Assembly (NCBI GenBank): GCA_026014745.1
Contig: JAOZHS010000002.1
Coordinates: 744,001-808,000, forward strand
Direction of reading: 5' to 3'
DNA: 64,000 nt
Source: Candidatus Bathyarchaeota archaeon
Lineage (GTDB): Archaea > Thermoproteota > Bathyarchaeia > Bathyarchaeales > Bathycorpusculaceae
Position 1 is the stretch's first letter. Each line of letters begins with the position of its first letter. A program made the position numbers and the translations under genes. Shown here piece after piece: positions 45,426-53,501 of the stretch. The notes under the pieces are model-generated. The model did no database searches and was not told the origin of the DNA. It saw only the letters and a program-made list of their open reading frames with translations.

Positions 45426-47869
45426 CCGTCTTGATTGAGGTTCCCCACGACCTGAAAGATGGCGACTTCGCTGTTAATAAATACAAGGTCAAATGCGGGG
45501 TCATGCAGAAACTTGGATGCCATTTCAGTCGGCATTTGTTGGTCGCCTTCAACGTGAAGGATAACGTAGGAAACGTTGTGATCTTGGAGCGAAATCTTGT
45601 AGTCAAAAGATTCAGCAAACCCTTCGGAGCTAACAACGTCACCGAAAGAATTCAAATTCGCGCTTATCAAGGGAACAAAATAGTCATTCATTGTTTGCTG
45701 GTCAGCGTAGTATTGGAGGCTGTCGGTAACGGAGTAGGCGGCTGCCTGTATCTGATACTGGAAGTGGACTTGGTTTTGCAAATTATATTCTAAATGCATC
45801 TTGTTGGAGTGCTCGGTTGGAGCAGTCACAGCCGGCTGGTTCTCGTTAAAGATGAGTTGCCCAAACGTTTTCACGCCTAAATCAATCAACCCAATGGTCT
45901 GTGAATCCGCGTAGGGTATTGTGATGCCTTTGCTTTCTACATCAATATCCAACCAATTCAACTCAACATTGGGCAGGGCAGTGTCTAGTGTTGCGGTCAA
46001 GTTGACGAAACGGACGCCACGGTAGATGGTGGTGTATTGAGTATAGTTGAAGTAGTCGTTGCCTCGGCGGACCACTATGAGGTTATAGTCAGGATCAACT
46101 TGGGGATACGAGGTCATATACATATCTCGCACCGTAAGTTGATCCAAAGAAGTCGAATACTGCACGCCATCCACACTGTATTTTATGATGTTTTGATTGC
46201 TGTCAAAGTTGAAGAAAGAGTAGGGGAAGTAGGTCCAGTTGAGGTTAGCTAAGATTTCAGGGTTATGCCGTGCGATGTAGCCGCCGTCTTCGCGTACCTG
46301 CACCAACCCGTTATCTACCAGATAATTTGTATCAAGAAGGTTGCTGGCGTTCTTAGCAAGCGGAAACTCCCGTGCAAGCGTCAAATACTGCGGGTCCACC
46401 GCGCTGAGAGTGGGACGCTGGGCAAACCCAGAGAGCCACCAACCGTAATGAGCATCCGAAACCAAAATGGCATCTGCGGGAGTGTTTTCCTTAAGCCACT
46501 GAATAGCTTCCCAGCCGGGTTCATCCATGAACTGATAGAAATTCTCAATCGTCCGACCTTGAATAGGGGTCATAAAAATAGGGATAACAAAAAAAGAGAA
46601 CAATAGAAAGCTCAGTAGAAAGAGGCTGTAGACGGTTTTGTGGGTCGCATGTTTGGAGATCCATGCGGCTGTCTTGTCGGCGTTTTGTTTTGCTTTTTGG
46701 TTTTGTCTGTCAAGAGCACGATGCAGACTGGTAGGATAGGAAACCGGGGGGGTTGGCGCGGGGGTGGGTTTGGCTTGTTCTTTTTGACTCTGCAGCGTTC
46801 GGTAGGCGTCTACGGTTTTAGCGAAGAAATCTGCGCCATGATCAATGAGCATCGCGATAAATATCATAATGGGTAAAATGACGAAGTACAAGAAGCGGTT
46901 GTAGTCGATTATGAAACCAAACAGGTAGCCCTGTGTTAAAATGAGGGGTACCAATAGCCAGCTGCATAGCAGAAATGTTGGGAGGGTGAGGTATTTTCCT
47001 TGATATTTTTTTGAGAAGAGCAGAAACGCGGGGATGATTAAGAATAAGGGTAGCACTAATTCGAGGGGGAGGATTCTTGTGGAGAGGGTAGCGGCGTTGA
47101 TTGCGTCTGTTCCAGCTGAGACGTTGAAGGTAGAGTTGTCCTTTAGATAGGCGGGTACCGCGCTTGCAATGAAAGGAGATACCAAGGCAATTCCGATAAA
47201 GACGGGAAGTAACCAGTAAACGCCGGTTTTTCGGGTGACGCCTAAGCTTTTAGGAGCAATAAAGATGGCGAGTACCGAGAGGAAGGTTACGCCCACAAAG
47301 ATGGCTGCGCTCAAGGAGTGAGATAAAAATAATGAGGCCACCAAAAGCGAGGTGGATGCCAAAAAGGGCGTTGGGGAGAAGCGGTCCTTTTGGAGATACA
47401 AATAGAAAATTAGCGGAATAAGCAGCAGGGTTATGGCGTTGGGGTAGCCTCCCCAGAGCAGCATTTCGATGTCGAAGCGGGAAATCGCTACCAAAAACGC
47501 CACAATAAACGCTGCGGACTCATTCCATATTCTGCGGGTGATAAGGTAAGAGGCTAAAACGAGCAGAGAGGAGAATAGGGATACAGCGACTGCTTGAGCT
47601 ATGTATTCGGGTAGCCCTGTCATGAAGATGATTGCTGCGGAAAAGATGTGGTATCCGGGGAAGGTTAAGGATAGTCCGCCGCCTATTTGGTAGAAGTTCC
47701 ACAGAAAATTCGTGTTTCCAGAAGCTGTGATGGAGTAGATGACGCTGTTGTGTAGTCCAATGTCGGCGCCGGAGGGGAACCCATTCCAGAGCATAAAGAG
47801 TAAACGGTAAATGAAGGAGAAAACGAAAACTAACAGTAACAGAAGGGGCTTTCTTGTTAACTTTAGCAT
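45422..47869 (-). CDS. Large GT-C-like membrane protein, first of an overlapping pair
   Basis: 815 residues: about 12-14 helices with an early 'GADIGLHNSVIYSI' loop carrying Asp and His, a cytoplasmic Pro/Gln/Lys-rich insert near 360-400, another helix, then a ~400-residue extracellular domain with segments such as 'DAHYGWWLSGFAQRPT'. This domain order resembles membrane proteins annotated as 6-pyruvoyl-tetrahydropterin-synthase-related or STT3-like in archaea. It is followed by its distant paralogue with a four-base overlap. It is transcribed divergently from the corrinoid/MtrH pair. Confidence 0.72.
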   Translation of the reverse strand: MLKLTRKPLLLLLVFVFSFIYRLLFMLWNGFPSGADIGLHNSVIYSITASGNTNFLWNFYQIGGGLSLTFPGYHIFSAAIIFMTGLPEYIAQAVAVSLFSSLLVLASYLITRRIWNESAAFIVAFLVAISRFDIEMLLWGGYPNAITLLLIPLIFYLYLQKDRFSPTPFLASTSLLVASLFLSHSLSAAIFVGVTFLSVLAIFIAPKSLGVTRKTGVYWLLPVFIGIALVSPFIASAVPAYLKDNSTFNVSAGTDAINAATLSTRILPLELVLPLFLIIPAFLLFSKKYQGKYLTLPTFLLCSWLLVPLILTQGYLFGFIIDYNRFLYFVILPIMIFIAMLIDHGADFFAKTVDAYRTLQSQKEQAKPTPAPTPPVSYPTSLHRALDRQNQKAKQNADKTAAWISKHATHKTVYSLFLLSFLLFSFFVIPIFMTPIQGRTIENFYQFMDEPGWEAIQWLKENTPADAILVSDAHYGWWLSGFAQRPTLSAVDPQYLTLAREFPLAKNASNLLDTNYLVDNGLVQVREDGGYIARHNPEILANLNWTYFPYSFFNFDSNQNIIKYSVDGVQYSTSLDQLTVRDMYMTSYPQVDPDYNLIVVRRGNDYFNYTQYTTIYRGVRFVNLTATLDTALPNVELNWLDIDVESKGITIPYADSQTIGLIDLGVKTFGQLIFNENQPAVTAPTEHSNKMHLEYNLQNQVHFQYQIQAAAYSVTDSLQYYADQQTMNDYFVPLISANLNSFGDVVSSEGFAESFDYKISLQDHNVSYVILHVEGDQQMPTEMASKFLHDPAFDLVFINSEVAIFQVVGNLNQDG

Positions 47870-47941
47870 CCACTCTCTCCTAAGGAAATATGTCTTACTT
47901 ATTGATTATTTGTGAGTCAAAGCTTAAATATGAATTTCGAG

Positions 47942-47949
47942 TATAAAAA
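47942..47949 (+). promoter_or_regulatory. TATA box for the corrinoid/MtrH operon
   Basis: TATAAAAAG is centred about 40 bases before ATG 47985. A short leader with AGGTG (47975-47979) follows. The consensus-like box hints at strong expression. Confidence 0.55.
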
Positions 47950-47984
47950 GCCCAGAGTATCTAAAAAGGAAAAAAGGTGTTTAA

Positions 47985-48410
47985 ATGTCGTGGCTTAAAT
48001 CTATGATGGAAAAAGAGCCTCCAGAACCAGAGAATCCATTAGGCATAGTCGTTATCGGCAACATTGAACCAGACATGCATGACACAGCAAAAGAAGCAGT
48101 CCGCCGATCTCTAAAACGCGCAGGCTTCAAAACCATTGACGTCGGAAAAAGCGTTGCTCCCCAAGTATTCATTGACAAAATAAAAGAAAACAACGCAAAC
48201 CTACTTGCACTCTCCGTCAACACAGTCCCAGCAAAGAACAACTTAGCAAAACTTGACGAACTCTTGAAGGCAAACGGCCTCAAAGAGAAAGTCGGCATCA
48301 TCATGGGCGGCGCAGCAGTCAAGAAAGAAGACGCAGACGCACTTGGCGCAATCTTTGGCAAAAACAAAGAAGAAGCTCCAGAACTAGCAAAGAAAGCTCT
48401 TAAGAAATAA
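47985..48410 (+). CDS. Stand-alone corrinoid (B12-binding) protein without cap domain
   Basis: 141 residues: just the Rossmann B12-binding domain. D30-x-H32-x-x-A35 ('DMHDTA') provides the cobalt-ligand His; the usual Gly after it is Ala. The spacing to 'SVN' (Ser-77) and 'GG' (108-109) fits the family rule. The four-helix cap domain that normally precedes this in MtbC/MttC/MtaC-type proteins is missing. It is 18 bp before an MtrH-type gene, so it should accept or donate a methyl group to that methyltransferase. No methylamine, methanol or O-demethylase partner is in the window. Confidence 0.88.
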   Translation: MSWLKSMMEKEPPEPENPLGIVVIGNIEPDMHDTAKEAVRRSLKRAGFKTIDVGKSVAPQVFIDKIKENNANLLALSVNTVPAKNNLAKLDELLKANGLKEKVGIIMGGAAVKKEDADALGAIFGKNKEEAPELAKKALKK

Positions 48411-48428
48411 TCCATCAGATGTGGAAAA

Positions 48429-49340
48429 ATGTCCTTTAAATTCCAAACCCAACAAAACATCTATGAGATTGGTAAAGCAAAAATTGGCGGTCAACCAGGA
48501 GAAAATCCAACTTTCCTGATTGGTTCCATCTTTTGGCTAGGCCAAAAAATGGTCCAAGACGCAAACAAAGGCATTTTTGATGCAAAAGCTGCCGAAGAAA
48601 TTATTAACAGATGCCAAACTCAAAGCGACATAACCGGTGTACCATTCGCTCTGGACATTGTCGCAACAACCGAAACAGCATTCGAAAAATACATTGATTT
48701 CGTACCGAAACACACTGAAGCACCACTCATGCTTGACGCAATGAGTCCCAGAACTCGTATGGCAGCAGCGAATCTCGCAAAGAAGATGGGCCTCGCAGAC
48801 AGGTGCCTCTACAACTCTGTCTATAAAGGCGTCACCGATGCTGAACTCGCTAACCTCAAAGAAAGCGGCATCAAAATGTCCATCGTGCTAGCTGATGACC
48901 CCAAAGATACCACCTTAGAAGGCAAGATGAATGTTATCGTTGAAGCGTTAGCATTAGCCGAAAAAGGCGGCATCACCAAACCACTGATCGACACAGCCAT
49001 TCCCGCATTCGAACCAGACATGGGAACCTCTGTGCGCACCATACCAGTCATGAAAGAAAAGTATGGTCACCCTGTAGGCTTAGGCAGCGGCAACGTTGTC
49101 ACAACCATGGGTTGGGTCAAAGCAAACGTCGCAAAAGAATTCCGCAAGGGACCCGTCTGTGCAACCAACACCATCATGCAAATGGCCGGCGCAAACTGGC
49201 TCATGATTGGTCCAGCTGAACAAGCAGAATGGGTATTCCCAGCAGTCGCAGTCACTGACACATACATTGCATCAGCAGCAGCCGACCTCGGAACAAGACC
49301 CCTCGAAGAGACTCATCCAATCTATAAGATGTTCATGTAA
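48429..49340 (+). CDS. mtrH: MtrH-family methyltransferase (tetrahydromethanopterin/folate side)
   Basis: 303 residues of the MtrH family. 'GGQPGENPTFLIGSIFW' near the N-terminus, 'LALDIVATTE'-like strands and 'NVVTTMGWVKANVAKEF' match the TIM-barrel pterin-binding methyltransferases. In methanogens MtrH moves the methyl group between tetrahydromethanopterin and the corrinoid of MtrA. Here the other Mtr subunits are absent and a soluble corrinoid protein is encoded just upstream, the arrangement of methyl-group-assimilating or methyl-oxidising systems in Bathyarchaeia and some bacteria. The pterin used and the upstream methyl donor are unknown. The symbol follows family, not proven function. 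Confidence 0.9.
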   Translation: MSFKFQTQQNIYEIGKAKIGGQPGENPTFLIGSIFWLGQKMVQDANKGIFDAKAAEEIINRCQTQSDITGVPFALDIVATTETAFEKYIDFVPKHTEAPLMLDAMSPRTRMAAANLAKKMGLADRCLYNSVYKGVTDAELANLKESGIKMSIVLADDPKDTTLEGKMNVIVEALALAEKGGITKPLIDTAIPAFEPDMGTSVRTIPVMKEKYGHPVGLGSGNVVTTMGWVKANVAKEFRKGPVCATNTIMQMAGANWLMIGPAEQAEWVFPAVAVTDTYIASAAADLGTRPLEETHPIYKMFM

Positions 49341-49386
49341 AAACATCTTCCTTATTTTTTATTTTAAAAAAATAAAGGAATCTACT

Positions 49387-49788
49387 CTGAAACCTCTCAA
49401 ATGGCTCCTAATAATCGTCGTTTTCACAGCGCTAACCTTACTTGCTACTTATCTTTTGGCGGTTCCAAGCGGCCAAGAATTCTCCGCCAGCCTCATCCCA
49501 CGCTATATCCTTAGCTTTGTGTTCATCTCTTTTCTGCCCGGTTATTGTCTTGTGAATATTTTGTTTGTCGGCAAGAACCAACTGGATATAGTTGAAGAAA
49601 TAGTGCTTTCCGTCGCGTTAAGTTTCGCTTTAGCTGGCTTAATGGGATTATTTTTGGGACTCTCCCCCATAGGCATCAATCTAAACTCGATAGCGGTTTC
49701 CCTGAGCATTCTTGTGTTGACGCTTTCAGTAGTTGCGTTTGTAAGGAAAACAAAAAGCTTAGGAAAGCTTGATGTGCATAGCCCTTAG
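49387..49788 (+). CDS. DUF1616 N-terminal-domain membrane protein, probable CTG start
   Basis: The frame is open from inside mtrH, but the recognisable protein begins about 49387 at CTG, 7 bases after AAAGGAA (49374-49380); no ATG, GTG or TTG lies between that ribosome site and the first helix. The ~133 residues form four helices with 'RYILSFVFISFLPGYCLVNI' and 'LDIVEEIVLSVALSFALAGL', the N-terminal half of DUF1616. The extracellular C-terminal half is missing here and occurs alone at 1826-2347. The last 30 bp overlap the convergent radical SAM gene. A truncated gene or a deliberately split pair are both possible. Confidence 0.6.
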   Translation: MKPLKWLLIIVVFTALTLLATYLLAVPSGQEFSASLIPRYILSFVFISFLPGYCLVNILFVGKNQLDIVEEIVLSVALSFALAGLMGLFLGLSPIGINLNSIAVSLSILVLTLSVVAFVRKTKSLGKLDVHSP

Positions 49789-51144
49789 GGCATATGCCGC
49801 TGAAGTTTTCACTGCAGAAATCCCGTAAGTTCCGCCTTTTCGCATCATCTTAAACACGTAGCCTGGACGTAGATAGAATTGTTGGTAGGCTTTATAGCGG
49901 AGTTCGGCAAGTTTCTCCATGCTAAGCTGCGGGGTCTCAAAAGTGGGACCTGCCGTGTCGAATTTGTCAAAGTCAGTAACACGTAACCAGCCATTTTTGA
50001 TGACCTGCTCATACATGGGTGTACCGGGGTAGGGGGTTGCTACGTAGAAGCCGACGTCGTCGGGGTTGACTTTTTTGACGAAGTTTATGGTGGCTTTGGC
50101 GGTTTCTTCTGTTTCGCCTGGGAAGCCCAAAACGACGTTTGCGATGGTCATTAAGCCGACTTGTTGTGCGGTTTTGAAGGAATCAAGGGTTTGGTCGAGT
50201 TTGATTTTTTTGTGCATTGCGCCAAGGATGGCTTCGGAACCGGATTCAACGCCCATCCATACAGCGATGCAGCCTGCGTCTTTCATGGTTTTTAGCAGTT
50301 CGCGGTCAACCATGTCTACGCGGGTGCCGCAGTCCCACATCATGTTTAGTTTGCGTGTGTGGAGTTCTTCGCAGATTTTTAGGACTCGGTTTCGGTCAAC
50401 TGAGAAGGCGTCGTCGTAGAAGGTGACTTGGTCTACGCCATATTTGTCGTGGACAAGTTGCATTTCGTCGACGACGTTTTTGGCGCTGCGCCAGCGGTAG
50501 CCTCTGCCGAACATGCGCACGGTGCTGCAGAAGTCGCACCAAAACACGCAGCCGCGGCTTGACATGAGGGGGATGAGGATTTTGCCCATGCGTTTGAGGT
50601 TTTCCATTGGCATCAGGTGATGTGCGGGGAAGGGTAGGGCGTCGAGGTCTTGTATGAGTGGGCGGTCTTCGGTGCGGCGGATGGCTCCGTCTTTTTGGCG
50701 ATAGGTTATGCCTAATACGTTTGTTAGGGGTTCGTTGTGTTGGAGTTTTTCTAAAAGTTCAACGAAGGTTGCTTCTCCTTCTCGGCGGACCACGATGTCT
50801 AGGCTTGGGTATTCGTTGAGGGCGTTTTCGTCCCAAAATGTGCCGTGACTGCCGCCCAGCATGGTTGTTGCGTTGGGGTGGAGTTCTTTGGCGATGTCGA
50901 TTAGTTGCATCGCGGACTTGTAAAGCAGAGTCGTTGCGGTGACGCCGACGACTTCGGGGGATTCTTTGCTCATGCGGGCGCGGAAGAGGTCACTGGTTAA
51001 ATGTTCAGCTTGGCAGTCGATGACGCTGATTTCGTGGCCTTCTTTTTCGGCGACTGCAGCCAGATATGCTAGCCCCAAGGGGATGAACGGGGGGTGGGAG
51101 TGGACATGTGGCGGATAGGGAGGATTGATAAGAGTAACTTTCAC
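49759..51144 (-). CDS. B12-binding-domain radical SAM protein
   Basis: 461 residues. 'MKVTLINPPYPP', 'IPLGLAYLAAVAEKEGHEIS', 'VVGVTATTLLYKSA' and 'MLGGSHGTFWDE' mark the cobalamin domain. 'SSRGCVFWCDFCSTVRMFG' gives the SAM-cluster Cys (about 205-212). 'FYDDAFSVDRNRV' and 'DCGTRVDMVDRE' follow. It is the fifth member of the family in the window and sits ~120 bp from dispersed repeat copy 3. It has no obvious partner gene, and its 3' end overlaps the DUF1616 half-gene tail to tail. It is likely a methylase or cyclase for a lipid or other apolar substrate, by family only. Confidence 0.89.
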   Translation of the reverse strand: MKVTLINPPYPPHVHSHPPFIPLGLAYLAAVAEKEGHEISVIDCQAEHLTSDLFRARMSKESPEVVGVTATTLLYKSAMQLIDIAKELHPNATTMLGGSHGTFWDENALNEYPSLDIVVRREGEATFVELLEKLQHNEPLTNVLGITYRQKDGAIRRTEDRPLIQDLDALPFPAHHLMPMENLKRMGKILIPLMSSRGCVFWCDFCSTVRMFGRGYRWRSAKNVVDEMQLVHDKYGVDQVTFYDDAFSVDRNRVLKICEELHTRKLNMMWDCGTRVDMVDRELLKTMKDAGCIAVWMGVESGSEAILGAMHKKIKLDQTLDSFKTAQQVGLMTIANVVLGFPGETEETAKATINFVKKVNPDDVGFYVATPYPGTPMYEQVIKNGWLRVTDFDKFDTAGPTFETPQLSMEKLAELRYKAYQQFYLRPGYVFKMMRKGGTYGISAVKTSAAYALRAMHIKLS

Positions 51145-51537
51145 AGTGTGATACGCCCTTCGTTGGAAGGGTTAGACGTTAAAACGCATTATATAGTTTT
51201 CTCAACAACGCTACACGCCCCGAAATAAGGGAAATCATGCAGAATAACGGTTTTAGCAAAGCACTGGTTTTCAACATACTAATGAGGCGTTTCTGCGTCA
51301 ATACTGACCTACCCCCCTTAGGTTTCTGCATAGAACCACTAATAGGATCCAAATATGTTTTCCAAAGTCCTAAATTACTGAATTTCTTTGCAAACACCAA
51401 AAAGCAGTGCACAGCGATATGCAGTCGGGCACTTGCATAGCCCATTCAGGCGGGGTCGGTCATGTCTCACCTGTCAGCCCAGAGCCCAGCCGCCGCCTAT
51501 AAGCAATTTTGGCAAACAAACAGCATAACAAAAAATA
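51145..51537. other. Intergenic region holding repeat copy 3
   Basis: About 390 bp between two minus-strand genes. Apart from repeat copy 3 it has open frames on both strands (88 codons on the minus strand at 51179-51445), neither with a ribosome site or a recognised product. The minus-strand frame carries the peptide pattern shared by the repeats and probably reflects the repeat itself. Confidence 0.5.
51264..51355 (+). repeat. Dispersed intergenic repeat, copy 3
   Basis: Core 51306-51355 matches copy 2 at 49 of 50 positions and copy 1 apart from its 19-bp insertion. Upstream CTGGTTTTCAACATA and GTTTCTGC match copy 1's flank. Beyond 51356 the similarity ends abruptly, whereas copies 1 and 2 continue. 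The neighbouring genes differ from those around copies 1 and 2, so it is not a simple cobalamin-gene control element. Confidence 0.85.
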
Positions 51538-52395
51538 CTATTTTGATGCATGAGAACGCTTTTTAAAAAACAAGACGACGCCAACAATAACAACCGCCGT
51601 TAACAATGCACCAGCCGCCGGCACAATCAAGGAAACCTCAACTGCTTGCGCTGCGGGGGGTATTGCTGCGACGGAGAAGTATTCAGTTTCAGAAGCTCCT
51701 AAGTTACCTGCAGTGTCCCAAGCATAGACAGTTATGTTGTACTCTCCCGCAGGCAAAGGAGACATAGTCGAGTTCGCGTTGACCGTAACGTTTTGTTGCC
51801 CGTTTAGGCTGTAGGCGATTTTTGAGTAAGCCTTGCTGACCGTGAGGTTAAGCGGGACCTCCGAGGTTGAGGACACGTTTTCTGGGGGCAAAACCGAAAC
51901 AGTTGGTGCCGTGCGGTCTATTGTGAAGCTTATTGTCGCTGTAGAGCTTATGAAAAACTCTTTGCGGGTTAACTCTTTCTCGTTTGTGTAGAAGCCCATC
52001 CCAACGGCATTTATCACTATGTTATGTTGTCCCTCGGGAACGTTTGAGAGTAGAAGGTTGAACGTCGCCTGTTCTTGGCAGCCTTGGAGAATATCGTTTG
52101 TGTCTTTTTTCCAATCGGTTTGGTACGTTACGCGTTGCACGGTTGTAAATGAAGCGGTTCTTGATTGTGGAGCAGTCACATTGAAAGCTAACGACACACG
52201 ACTGGTATTATAAGCGGTATTGTTGTTCGGTGAAGCCACGTTGATTGTAGGTGGGTATGTCTCTTGGTCGGGAGGCACCTGACCAGTTATCATATAAGGG
52301 TTTGCCACACCATAGGCAACCAAATTGGCGTCAACCATTAACAGAACCAGAAAAGCGATCACGAAAATGGAGAGGTTGCCTTGCCTTGAATCCAC
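51538..52395 (-). CDS. Secreted Ig-like-domain surface protein, membrane-anchored
   Basis: 285 residues from GTG 52395, supported by GAAGGAG about six bases upstream; the longer TTG start spans that site. A signal segment is followed by an Ig-like domain with 'PTINVASPNNNTAYNTS', a second with 'YSLNGQQNVTVNANST' and 'GEYNITVYAWDTAGN', and a C-terminal helix with Lys/Arg/His. It resembles the protein at 52569 and the end of the protein at 687. Two GTCAAG/CTTGAC sites lie 49-98 bp upstream, one identical to that before the gene at 687, so the two genes are probably co-regulated. Binding or structural surface role inferred. Confidence 0.72.
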   Translation of the reverse strand: MDSRQGNLSIFVIAFLVLLMVDANLVAYGVANPYMITGQVPPDQETYPPTINVASPNNNTAYNTSRVSLAFNVTAPQSRTASFTTVQRVTYQTDWKKDTNDILQGCQEQATFNLLLSNVPEGQHNIVINAVGMGFYTNEKELTRKEFFISSTATISFTIDRTAPTVSVLPPENVSSTSEVPLNLTVSKAYSKIAYSLNGQQNVTVNANSTMSPLPAGEYNITVYAWDTAGNLGASETEYFSVAAIPPAAQAVEVSLIVPAAGALLTAVVIVGVVLFFKKRSHASK

Positions 52396-52443
52396 AAAGA
52401 CTCCTTCACTCAACGGTTTCTTTCTTGCCTAAAAACGTTTTTT

Positions 52444-52459
52444 GTCAAGGTTTCTTGAC
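52444..52459. promoter_or_regulatory. Inverted-repeat operator candidate GTCAAG-N4-CTTGAC (second locus)
   Basis: The 16 bases GTCAAGGTTTCTTGAC are identical to those at 577-592, 52 kb away. Here the site is 49 bp upstream of the GTG start at 52395. Such identity between promoters of related surface proteins suggests a shared transcription factor. Confidence 0.55.
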
Positions 52460-52477
52460 AAAAGAGAGGGATCTTTG

Positions 52478-52493
52478 GTTGAGGTTTCTTGAC
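52478..52493. promoter_or_regulatory. Second, degenerate copy of the operator
   Basis: GTTGAGGTTTCTTGAC matches the site at 52444 except in the left arm, and its right half with the following TTA is identical to bases 583-596. The two sites are 34 bp apart, about three helical turns. Confidence 0.45.
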
Positions 52494-52568
52494 TTATCGT
52501 TAAATTAGAGCAGCAACATGGAAAATGGACGTTTGTAATCGGACATTAGAATTTGATTTCGCTCGCCC

Positions 52569-53399
52569 TTAGTTGTTACGATTCACTTTTCTAATTGCTA
52601 TGAGGGCGCCAAGTAAAATTACTGAAATAATCACTGCTAAAGAAGCAACAATAATCATAGTAAACATTGGATCATTTGGGATGTTAACGTTGAAGAAGAC
52701 CGTTTCGGAGGCATCTATACGGCCCGATGGCTCTTCCGTATAAGCAATGATATAATGCTTTCCGTTGGACAAACCAGTCAAGGTTGTGTTTCCAGTAATC
52801 GGGACTTTTTCTTGTCCGTCGACGGCATAAAAAACATTGTTAACTGGATGGTCCACGGTGATGTTTAAAGGAAAAGAAGAATTTGTTAAGGTGGCATTTT
52901 GAGATGGATAACTTATTTTTGGAGTTGTGTACATTTCAAAGTTAACTGATGAATTGCTTTTTAGCCAGCAATTATACTCATGAAGACCATCCTTCAAGAT
53001 TTCGCCATCCGCCCCTGCTGCTACTGTTAATGTATGCGGACCGAAGGGAATGTCAGTGATGTTAAAGTCAAATTGGGTAATATCACCTGTTTTTTTCCCA
53101 ACTACTGAAACATATTCTTGTATCCAATCGCCCTTATACGAAACCCCTAAAGTGTACATATTATAGTTGTGACCTTTGGGGTCGGTTACCGTTATGCTTA
53201 CATTTAGAGTTCCATTGGAATAGTCTGCGTTGGCTATTGGAGTTACAATAGTAATTCTTGGCGGGGCAACATTTGCTGGAGCAGGTCTATTCCCAAAAAA
53301 GAAGTCATATCCGGAAGGATTAGCCCTAGTTACTTGTAAGGTGTAAACGATTAACAAACTTAGAACCAAAATTAGACACAATACGCCTAACTTTTGCAT
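52569..53399 (-). CDS. Secreted Ig-like-domain surface protein, paralogue
   Basis: 276 residues: a signal peptide (1-25), two Ig-like repeats ('PRITIVTPIANADYSNGT'; 'TLTNSSFPLNITVDHPVNNV'), 'VFYAVDGQEKVPITGNTTLT' as in the neighbouring paralogue, and a C-terminal helix with basic tail. It lies 170 bp upstream of the 51538 gene on the same strand but, unlike it, has no GTCAAG/CTTGAC site in the 100 bp before its start, so the two may be regulated differently. Function unknown beyond an exposed, probably glycosylated protein. Confidence 0.7.
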   Translation of the reverse strand: MQKLGVLCLILVLSLLIVYTLQVTRANPSGYDFFFGNRPAPANVAPPRITIVTPIANADYSNGTLNVSITVTDPKGHNYNMYTLGVSYKGDWIQEYVSVVGKKTGDITQFDFNITDIPFGPHTLTVAAGADGEILKDGLHEYNCWLKSNSSVNFEMYTTPKISYPSQNATLTNSSFPLNITVDHPVNNVFYAVDGQEKVPITGNTTLTGLSNGKHYIIAYTEEPSGRIDASETVFFNVNIPNDPMFTMIIVASLAVIISVILLGALIAIRKVNRNN

Positions 53400-53501
53400 T
53401 TTTTACTACACTTAAATGCGCAGGCTCTTCTTAGATTTATCTTTTACTCAATTTGGAATAAATTCTAAATTGTTTTAAACATAAAAAACGAGCCGGGCAA
53501 A

